From positions 124,001-188,000 of the forward strand of contig NZ_JASCIS010000003.1 in NCBI RefSeq assembly GCF_029968015.1: a stretch of DNA of 64,000 bases, read 5' to 3'. This DNA is from Streptomyces luteolus (lineage in GTDB: Bacteria; Actinomycetota; Actinomycetes; Streptomycetales; Streptomycetaceae). Made by a program: the position numbers and the translations under genes. Within the stretch, counting starts at the first letter, position 1; each line of letters opens with the position of its first letter. The notes below the pieces were generated by a model. The model worked only from the letters and a program-made list of their open reading frames with translations, did no database searches and was not told the origin of the DNA. Positions 16,506-22,980 of this stretch are shown piece by piece.

Positions 16506-16982
16506 TCAGCCGAACTGGCCCGGCTCGTAGCCCCCCGCAGGGTTGCGCGCGATCACGTTGACGCGGTTGTAGGCGTTGATGAGCGCGATCAGGGCGACCA
16601 GGGCGGCGAGCTGTTCCTCGTCGTAGTGCTTGGCGGCCCGGGACCAGGCCTCATCGGTGACGCCGCTCGCTCCGTCGGCGATGCGGGTGCCCTGCTCCGC
16701 GACCTCCAGGGCCGCACGCTCGGGCTCGGTGAAGACGGTGGCGTCACGCCAGGCCGCCACCAGGTTGAGACGCAGCTGGGTCTCCCCGGCGGCCGCCGCG
16801 TCCTTGGAGTGCATGTCGGTGCAGAATCCGCAGCCGTTGATCTGGCTGGCCCTCAGCTTCACCAGGTTCTGCGTGGCGACCGGCAGCCCCGATTCGTCGA
16901 TCGCCTTGTTCGCCGCGTTGAGATGCCGGAACACCTTGGGACCGACGGTGCCGCTGAAGAGCGGAAGACGCGCTTCTTCCAT
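16506..16982 (-). CDS. Carboxymuconolactone decarboxylase/AhpD-like protein
   Basis: A 158-residue all-helical protein with the AhpD redox motif CGFCTDMHSKDA (CxxC followed by a His three residues later), preceded by LVKLRASQIN. AhpD-like proteins act as alkylhydroperoxidase adaptors or thiol oxidoreductases. The C-terminal part (LVALIALINAYNRVNVIAR) is the usual last helix. Monocistronic; the ATG at 16982 is supported by GGGAG a few bases upstream on its strand. Function beyond thiol redox chemistry cannot be told. Confidence 0.9.
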   Translation of the reverse strand: MEEARLPLFSGTVGPKVFRHLNAANKAIDESGLPVATQNLVKLRASQINGCGFCTDMHSKDAAAAGETQLRLNLVAAWRDATVFTEPERAALEVAEQGTRIADGASGVTDEAWSRAAKHYDEEQLAALVALIALINAYNRVNVIARNPAGGYEPGQFG

Positions 16983-17109
16983 GATGAACTCCCGTGCTGT
17001 GGTGGGCGGGGCCTGTCAGGCACCCCTTTGACCCTCAAGACGGATCGGCCGGGCCCGGACGTGACATCGGCACGGTACCGGCCGCACACCGGCCGGGGCC
17101 GGGGCGCGT

Positions 17110-17330
17110 TCAGTCCCGGCGGGCGTACGTGAGAACGGTGACGCCGCTGTCGTAGACCTTGCCCGAGACGACGGTATAGCGCTGCGGGGAGTACGGCCCG
17201 TCGAAGAGCGGGACGCCCGCGCCGACGGCGACCGGGTTGATCTTGACGACGAGCTCGTCGGGCACGGCGACCGCGTCGAGCGACTTCGACAGGACGTACT
17301 GGCGCAGGTGGCCGTACGGGCTCGTGGCGC
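17110..17330 (-). pseudogene. Dihydrofolate reductase/RibD-like protein, C-terminal remnant
   Basis: The frame ends DELVVKINPVAVGAGVPLFD, then PQRYTVVSGKVYDSGVTVLTYARRD, the last two strands of the RibD C-terminal/DHFR-like family (normally about 190 residues). Only about 73 residues remain. Upstream the reading changes abruptly at about 17330, where a promoter-like sequence for the opposite strand begins. There is no start codon in context, so this is a truncated gene. Confidence 0.75.
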
Positions 17331-17361
17331 TTGACCTCAACCTTGCTTCAACTTCTACGTT
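17331..17361 (+). promoter_or_regulatory. SoxR/MerR-like promoter of a lost quinone reductase gene
   Basis: TTGACC (-35, 17331-17336), exactly 19 bp, then TACGTT (-10, 17356-17361). The spacer begins TCAACC, with a degraded right half (TTCAACTTC). The same layout with a perfect palindrome is at 35858-35888. It points at the truncated quinone-reductase start at 17431. Confidence 0.5.
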
Positions 17362-17430
17362 TCAGGCACGTCCCCTTTCAGGCACGTCCCCGTCGAGGCG
17401 GACGCGACTACAGACAGAGGTGTGATCACA

Positions 17431-17466
17431 ATGCGTGCGATTCAGGTGCGGGAGTTCGGCGGTCCG
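17431..17466 (+). pseudogene. NADPH:quinone oxidoreductase, N-terminal remnant
   Basis: ATG at 17431 after CAGAGGTG reads MRAIQVREFGGPG, the standard beginning of zinc-independent quinone oxidoreductases, and then loses all similarity. About 12 of some 310 codons remain. The following 90 bp lead directly to the end of the subtilase gene, so the rest was deleted. Confidence 0.65.
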
Positions 17467-17554
17467 GGGCAGGCGGCCTGCCGGGACGGTTCGGGGCGGG
17501 CATGGGCCACGGGTGCGTTGCCGAGCGTGCCGAGAACGGCGGTCGCGAGGACCG

Positions 17555-18577
17555 CTACTTCTTGGACTGCACCGCCGCCTCCGCGTCCACGATGCCGAGA
17601 CCGAGCTTGGCGTCCGCGTCCGGGTTCTTCGCGGTGGAGCGGATGGCCCGCATGATCTGGTCCGGGTCGCGGTCCTGCGCGTGCAGCACCGCGGCCACGG
17701 CGGCGACGTACGGGGAGGCCATCGAGGTGCCGTCGAGCTCGCCGTAACCGGAGTCGTTCTTCAGGGTCTCCCGGGTCTTGTACGTCGGGAGGGTCGACAG
17801 GATGCCGACGCCGGGGGCCGAAACCGCGTTCTGCGCGCCGAAGTTGGAGAACTCGGCGGCCCGGCCGTTCTGGTCGCTGGCGCCGACGACCAGGACCGGC
17901 GTGCTCACTTTGTACGGCTGGGTGTTCGCCCCGTCGTTGCCCGCGGCGGCCACGACGACGGCGCCCTTCGCGTGCGCGTGCCGCATGGCCGCGTTGAGGA
18001 TGCCGCCCTTGAGCAGGTTGGACATCAGCGGGCCCTCGCCGAGGGAGAGGTTGATGACGTCGGCGCCGTGGTCGGCGGCCCAGACGATGCCCTTGGTGAT
18101 GTTCGCGTTGGTGCCGCTGCCGTTGGCGCCGAGCACGCGCACCGGCATGATCTTCGCGCCCGGTGCCCCGCCCGCGACGCCGACGCCGTTGTCGGTGTGC
18201 GCCGCGGCGATCCCGGCGACGTGGGTGCCGTGGCCGTTGCGGTCCAGAGGCTCGTCGTCGCCGTCGACGAAATCGTGTCCGTCGACCAACCGGCCCTTCA
18301 GGTCCGGGTGTTCGAGGTCGGCGCCGGAGTCGACCACGGCGATCACCGTGTCGTCGCCCTTCGCCGTCCCCCAGGCGCCCGGCAGCTTCAGCGTGTCCAG
18401 GGCCCACTGCTGTCCGCGCATGGGGTCCGGCTCGCTGTCGTCGCCGCAGCCGGTGGCGAGCGCTCCGACGAGCAGCAGCGTCGCCAGTCCCGCCGTCGTC
18501 GTACGCCTCGGAACCCGCCTCCGCTGTCCGGGTTCCGTCTGCTGTGCCACGCCTTCCCGCACGGGAACCTCCGTCAC
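17555..18577 (-). CDS. S8 family serine peptidase, lipoprotein
   Basis: A 340-residue subtilase. The catalytic triad is complete: Asp83 in VVDSGADLEHPD, His116 in RNGHGTHVAG, Ser285 in DGTSMASP; the oxyanion Asn is in AAAGNDG. The N terminus is a signal with lipobox LATGC (Cys44), so it is probably anchored outside the membrane. There is no separate I9 propeptide and no C-terminal transmembrane helix, unlike mycosins. The GTG start at 18577 overlaps the stop of the small upstream gene (GTGA), giving coupled translation. Last gene of a likely three-gene unit starting at 20230. Confidence 0.92.
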   Translation of the reverse strand: MTEVPVREGVAQQTEPGQRRRVPRRTTTAGLATLLLVGALATGCGDDSEPDPMRGQQWALDTLKLPGAWGTAKGDDTVIAVVDSGADLEHPDLKGRLVDGHDFVDGDDEPLDRNGHGTHVAGIAAAHTDNGVGVAGGAPGAKIMPVRVLGANGSGTNANITKGIVWAADHGADVINLSLGEGPLMSNLLKGGILNAAMRHAHAKGAVVVAAAGNDGANTQPYKVSTPVLVVGASDQNGRAAEFSNFGAQNAVSAPGVGILSTLPTYKTRETLKNDSGYGELDGTSMASPYVAAVAAVLHAQDRDPDQIMRAIRSTAKNPDADAKLGLGIVDAEAAVQSKK

Positions 18578-18774
18578 TTGTCCCCCGGCACCACGGTGGC
18601 TGCGCCTTTCGAGCGACGGGCCGGATCAGGGCCCGCGGCCGGGGCCTTCGGGCCGGTTTCCGGGGCGCGTAACTCCCCGGCCGGACGGCTCTGGCAGCGA
18701 TCCGCGGCAGGCGCGGCGGGAGCGGGTTCCGGCGGGGCGGGGATCAGGCGGCTGAACGCGAAGGGGTCGTTCAT
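18574..18774 (-). CDS. Small Pro/Ala-rich protein coupled to the subtilase
   Basis: A 66-residue hypothetical protein beginning MNDPFAFSRLIPAPPEPAPA, rich in Pro and Ala, with a single Cys and no membrane segment. The start is supported by GAGAGGAAG 8 bases upstream; the stop overlaps the protease start codon. It is unfamiliar; the position suggests a protease-associated peptide, leader or inhibitor, but no sequence motif shows this. Confidence 0.6.
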   Translation of the reverse strand: MNDPFAFSRLIPAPPEPAPAAPAADRCQSRPAGELRAPETGPKAPAAGPDPARRSKGAATVVPGDK

Positions 18775-18880
18775 GGGCGGACTTCCTCTCGTATCCCGGA
18801 GCGGTCCCGGGCGGGCCGAACTCCATGGCATACGAACACAAGTCGGGGGCGCCCGCATGTGGGGCGGTGCGGGCGGGCGG

Positions 18881-20230
18881 CTAGCCGAGCGAGCGCTCCC
18901 GTTCGAGGAGGGCCCGTACGGACGGGTGCCGGGCCAGGGGTTCGAGGCTGCCGCGCATCGTGCGTACGGCGGTGACGACGCTGTGCGAGCGCAGCCCGCC
19001 GCCCGCCTCCAGGAACTGGTGGCCCACCTCGCAGGCCTCGCCGATCCGGCCGCTGCGCAGCAGGAGTTCGGTGCGGCGGGCCAGGGTGAGGGCGAGGCCG
19101 CGCCGGTCGTGGGCGGGGCGCTCCCGGGTGGAGCGGTGCAGGGCCCGCGCGGCGGCGCGCAGGTCGCCCAGCTCCCGGTGCACCTCGGCCTTCTGGAAGG
19201 ACAGCGCGCCGGACGGGTAGTCGCCGAACGGGTCCCCGACGCCGGCCCTGCGCCCGTGGTCCTCGGCTCGGCTCAGCACGGCGAGCGCGGCGTCCCGCTC
19301 GCCGAGTGCGGCCTGTGTGACCGCCAACTGCGCGAGGGCGAAGGCCCGTACGGCGTCGCCGACGTGCGCGGGCAGGGCGTCCACGGCGGCCTGCGCGTAC
19401 TGCCGGGCGGTGCGCCGGTGCTCCAGGTGCAGCGCCTGGGCGGCCATCGCGCGCAGGGTGATGGCCCACGCGGCCCGGTCCTGGACCTCGTGGGCCAGGT
19501 CGAGGGCGAGGTGGAGGTAGCGCTGGGCGATGCCGTGGCAGCCCATGTCGCTGTGCATGCGGGCCAGGATGAACACCAAGTACGCGCTCTGGGTGCCGAG
19601 TTGGCGGTGGGTGCGGTCGTCGCCGGGGGCGTGCAGCCAGGTCGTGGCCGTGTCGGCGAGGTAGTGCGCGAGGGCGGGGCGGGCGTGGCCGCCGCCGTGC
19701 ACGTCCATGGCCGCCGCGAAGTGCCGTACGGCCCCGCGCAGCAGGTCGACCTCGGCCACGCCGACCCGCGCCAACTCCCGCCGACCCGCGCCCCTTCGGC
19801 CCGTACCACCGCCTTCCGGCCAGTGCGGCGGGGCGCCGAGCGCGCGGTAGGGCTCGCCCGCGAGTGCGGTCCGCTCGACGGGGTCGGCGTCGTGCCCGGC
19901 GAGCGAGCCGAGGGTACGGACGGCGGGGGCGGGAGCCGTGCACGGTCCGGCCCTGCGGTCCGGTTCGACGGCCGGGGCGGAGTGCGCGAAGCCGACGGCG
20001 ACCGGTGTCATGACGCGCCCGAGCCGCCGCGAGAAGGTCTCCGCGACGAGGTGCGGCACGGGTGGCCTGGGCTGCGTACCGGAGAGCCAGTGGGCCACCG
20101 AGGTGCGGTCGTAGCGCAGGACGAGGCCTATCTCGGCCCCGACGGCGTTCACCGCGCGGGCGCACTGCTCATTGCTCCAGGCCGCTTCGGCGAGGAGGGC
20201 GCGCAACCGCGAATTGGGTCGTCTTTCCAC
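18881..20230 (-). CDS. NsdA-like regulator with TPR repeats
   Basis: A 449-residue cytoplasmic protein. The N-terminal 60 residues (LRALLAEAAWSNEQCARAVN, then RTSVAHWLSGTQPRPP) are the degenerate helix-turn-helix of Streptomyces NsdA-type regulators. The rest is helical with tetratricopeptide-like repeats (AQAALGERDAALAVLSRAED and similar). NsdA represses development and antibiotic formation in S. coelicolor; paralogues are numerous and this one's target is unknown. GTG start at 20230. It leads a unit with the small protein (107 bp gap) and the subtilase. Confidence 0.8.
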   Translation of the reverse strand: MERRPNSRLRALLAEAAWSNEQCARAVNAVGAEIGLVLRYDRTSVAHWLSGTQPRPPVPHLVAETFSRRLGRVMTPVAVGFAHSAPAVEPDRRAGPCTAPAPAVRTLGSLAGHDADPVERTALAGEPYRALGAPPHWPEGGGTGRRGAGRRELARVGVAEVDLLRGAVRHFAAAMDVHGGGHARPALAHYLADTATTWLHAPGDDRTHRQLGTQSAYLVFILARMHSDMGCHGIAQRYLHLALDLAHEVQDRAAWAITLRAMAAQALHLEHRRTARQYAQAAVDALPAHVGDAVRAFALAQLAVTQAALGERDAALAVLSRAEDHGRRAGVGDPFGDYPSGALSFQKAEVHRELGDLRAAARALHRSTRERPAHDRRGLALTLARRTELLLRSGRIGEACEVGHQFLEAGGGLRSHSVVTAVRTMRGSLEPLARHPSVRALLERERSLG

Positions 20231-20335
20231 TGTTCACGGCTCTTTCCACGGCTCCGCCGGTCCCCCGGTTCTATGCCACCAGCATGCCCACGGGCGTTCC
20301 CGGCCAGACGGACGCTTCAGGCCATTTCGGCCCCG

Positions 20336-20379
20336 GTGCCGTCCCCGTGCCGTCCCCGTGCCGTCCCGGTGCCGTCCCG
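20336..20379 (+). repeat. 11-bp tandem repeat (GTGCCGTCCC C/G), 4 copies
   Basis: Four 11-bp units at 20336, 20347, 20358 and 20369, differing only in the last base. In the gap between the NsdA-like gene (start 20230, leftward) and the DUF4436 gene (20449, rightward). Confidence 0.88.
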
Positions 20380-20448
20380 GTCCCGGCTCCGTCTCCCGTA
20401 CGGGGTCGTCGCCTGGCGCGGCCCTCCTCGCCGGTCGAAGATCGGCTC

Positions 20449-21432
20449 ATGCCCGGTCCGTCCGCCCTCCGCCGCCTGCTCATCGGCGTGGTCGCGCTGA
20501 CCGGCCTCTTCGGCCTCGGCATCGGCCTGTACGTGGACGAGCGCCAGACGCGGCAGAGGGTGGTGACCGCGGGTGCGCCGGACGCCCGGGACCGGATCGA
20601 CGTGAACGCCGCCGTGCAGGCCGTCGACCCCGAGATGCGGCGCGCGACGGTGCAGTTGAAGGTCTTCCCCAAGGGCAGGTACGCCGACGCGTTCGGCAAC
20701 GCCGCCGAGGACATCACGCTGCACACCAACGCCCCCGGCCAGGAGCGGCTGACGTTCCGGCAGCAGAACGTGAACTGGGTGAAGGTCGTCGACGTGGCGC
20801 TGCTCGAGGGCACGCCGTCGGACTATCCCTTCGACCGGTACGCCACCCGCATCGCGCTCTCCGCGGAGTCCGGCGGGGAACGGGTGCCCGTGGCGCTGCG
20901 GTTCCGCGACCAGAACGCGCACTTCAGCTTCGACCCGCGGGCCACCGGTGGGGACGGTGCGTGGGCGGCCTTCGACGGCACGGCCGGCCGGTCCCGGAGC
21001 ACGTTCATCCTCGCCTGGTTCATGATCGGCTCGATGTGGGCGGTCGGCCTCTCCGTGGCGGTGGCGTGCTGGCTGGTGGTCGGTCAGCGGCGCGGCCTGC
21101 AGTGGGGCGCGCTCGGCTGGGCGGCCGCGAGCCTGTTCGCCCTGGTCGGCCTGCGCGGCGCGGCTCCGGGCTCGCCTCCCAACGGCTGCCTGCTCGACTA
21201 CGCGGCGTTCTACTGGGCCGAGGCCCTGATCGCGCTCAGCCTGGTCCGCCTGGTCGCCCACGGCATCCGCCTCGAACACCACGCGGGCGGCCCGGTCGAC
21301 CTCACCCCGACCGCTCCCCCGCCGCCGCGCGGAGGCACACGGCGCCGGGCACGCGGGCGGGCGGCGAGCGGGCGCGTACGGGCGCGGGGGTCCGGGAGGG
21401 TGCGGCGGCGGCGAGTGCGGGGGCGGGCTTGA
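20449..21432 (+). CDS. DUF4436 family membrane protein
   Basis: A 327-residue protein: N-terminal anchor (LLIGVVALTGLFGLGIGLYV), an extracytoplasmic beta-rich domain with YPFDRYATRIAL (the DUF4436 hallmark YPFDxY), then about four membrane helices and a strongly basic, Arg-rich tail. The family is widespread in actinomycetes and without known function. The ATG at 20449 is chosen because the signal/anchor follows at once; the longer in-frame upstream sequence is repeat DNA. The poly-Arg tail comes from GC-only sequence and may be an extension caused by a lost stop. Confidence 0.75.
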   Translation: MPGPSALRRLLIGVVALTGLFGLGIGLYVDERQTRQRVVTAGAPDARDRIDVNAAVQAVDPEMRRATVQLKVFPKGRYADAFGNAAEDITLHTNAPGQERLTFRQQNVNWVKVVDVALLEGTPSDYPFDRYATRIALSAESGGERVPVALRFRDQNAHFSFDPRATGGDGAWAAFDGTAGRSRSTFILAWFMIGSMWAVGLSVAVACWLVVGQRRGLQWGALGWAAASLFALVGLRGAAPGSPPNGCLLDYAAFYWAEALIALSLVRLVAHGIRLEHHAGGPVDLTPTAPPPPRGGTRRRARGRAASGRVRARGSGRVRRRRVRGRA

Positions 21433-21539
21433 GCCTCTTCGACCGGCTCGCCCTCAACCTCAGGTATGGACGACCTCGCATCGCTGGACGTACGGCGGGG
21501 GCGTGCACGGGTCCGGTACGGGGGTGACGTCGCGGCGGC

Positions 21540-21605
21540 TCTTCGTGTCTGGAACTCCCTTGCGGGGCGCGGCTCTTCGCGTCTGGAACCCTTGCGGGGC
21601 GCCGC
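21540..21605 (+). repeat. Imperfect tandem duplication of about 33 bp
   Basis: GCTCTTCGTGTCTGGAAC and what follows to CTTGCGGGGCGC is repeated immediately, with two changes and a 1-2 base gap. It fills most of the gap between the DUF4436 and LtrA stop codons, and a third decayed start (CCTTCGTG) follows. Confidence 0.7.
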
Positions 21606-21630
21606 CCTTCGTGCCCGGTGCGAGACGCCC

Positions 21631-22938
21631 CTAGTCCGCCCCTCCAAGGCCCGCCAGCATCGCCCGCTGGTGCCGGTGCCCGATCGTCTCGAAGCCGACG
21701 ACCGTGACGAACGGGGCGAGCATCACCACCAGGAGGCAGACCGACAGCGCCACCCCGGCCACCGACAGGAGCACCGCCGCGGCGAGCACCAGCACGGTCA
21801 GGCCGATGAGGAGCGCGTGGAAGGGATCGGTGGTGGAGAGCAGGAAGGTGTGCAGCAGGTAGACCATCAGGATGTAGAGGCCGACGGGGACGGCGAGGGA
21901 GAGGACCACGGCGGGCTCGCCGAGCTTCGAGTGGTGCTCCAGCTGCAGCCCCGCCACGTGCAGCCCCGCTCCGGCGCCCGCGATGCCGATGAACAGCGGG
22001 ATGTGCCCGTATCCGAAGAGGTATCCGCGGCCTCGGCGGTGGATCAGGATGTCGCCGAAGGGGGTCGTGAAGTAGACCCACCACATGGCGAACGTGAGGC
22101 CGACGCCCGCGACGACGACGGCTACGGCGTCCACGCTCCAGTGCTTGCCGTCCGGGCCGCCGAGCAGGTCGCCGGAGGAGGCGACGGTGCCGACGACGCC
22201 TTCGCCGAGGGTGATGATGGCGAACAGGGCGTACCGCTCGGCGATGTGGTGCGGGTGCCAGGGTGTGCCGCCCGCCCTGCCCTGGCTGAGGACGGGCAGG
22301 AGCAGCTCCAGGGCGCCGAGCAGGATGAAGGCGACGAACGCGAGGCCGAGCGGGAGTCCGGTGGCGAAGGCGAGCGCGATCCAGCCGATCTGCGCGATCA
22401 CGGTCCAGCGGATGTTGGCGCGGCCGACGTGCCGGAACTCCGGTGACTCACGGGCCGCGCGCCACCACTGCGAGACCATCGCGACGCGCATGACCACGTA
22501 CCCGATGACGATGCCGCGCAGTTCGAGGTGGTCGCCCTCCTCGATGGCGTGGAAGAACGCGGGCAGGCCGAGCGCGAACACGACGACGCCCATCATCTGG
22601 ACCATCGTCAGGACCCGGTCGAGCCAGTCGTCGGTGCCGAACGCGGAGGCGAACCAGGTGAAGCTGATCCAGGCGACGCTGATGGCGAACATCGCCATGA
22701 CGAACGCCGTGATCGCCTGCACCGCGTGGTCCTCGGCGAGCATCTCCGCGAAGTGGTGCGCGGCGGTGCCGATGGCGACGACGAAGGTCAGGTCGAAGAG
22801 CAGTTCAAGCGGGGTGGCGGCGCGGTGGTGCTCGGCGGGGTCGCGACCGGTCATGCGGATGCGGCGGTGTGCCACGCGGCGGCGCCCACCGCCGTCAGCG
22901 GCCCCGGCGCTGTCATCGGGGGTGCCCATGTCCAGCAT
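21631..22938 (-). CDS. Low temperature requirement protein A (LtrA) family
   Basis: A 435-residue polytopic membrane protein with about eleven helices. The hallmark LELLFDLTFVVAIGTAAHHF lies near residue 42, and AERYALFAIITLGEGVVG mid-way. LtrA was named from a Listeria cold-growth mutant; its biochemical role is unknown. The ATG at 22938 (MLDMGTPDD) is used; ATG 22929 or TTG 22965 are alternatives. Convergent with DUF4436 and followed, 42 bp upstream of its start, by the end of the LuxR-type regulator, which may be co-transcribed. Confidence 0.85.
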   Translation of the reverse strand: MLDMGTPDDSAGAADGGGRRRVAHRRIRMTGRDPAEHHRAATPLELLFDLTFVVAIGTAAHHFAEMLAEDHAVQAITAFVMAMFAISVAWISFTWFASAFGTDDWLDRVLTMVQMMGVVVFALGLPAFFHAIEEGDHLELRGIVIGYVVMRVAMVSQWWRAARESPEFRHVGRANIRWTVIAQIGWIALAFATGLPLGLAFVAFILLGALELLLPVLSQGRAGGTPWHPHHIAERYALFAIITLGEGVVGTVASSGDLLGGPDGKHWSVDAVAVVVAGVGLTFAMWWVYFTTPFGDILIHRRGRGYLFGYGHIPLFIGIAGAGAGLHVAGLQLEHHSKLGEPAVVLSLAVPVGLYILMVYLLHTFLLSTTDPFHALLIGLTVLVLAAAVLLSVAGVALSVCLLVVMLAPFVTVVGFETIGHRHQRAMLAGLGGAD

Positions 22939-22980
22939 GCTTGCCGGATGTCCCTGCGGCTTCAACTCGAGGATTCCCGG

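Noticed and set aside
17435..20500. A 1021-codon open frame on the plus strand
   Set aside because: Antisense to the subtilase and NsdA-like genes, both of which have clear motifs; the plus-strand translation is Arg/Gly/Ala-rich noise.
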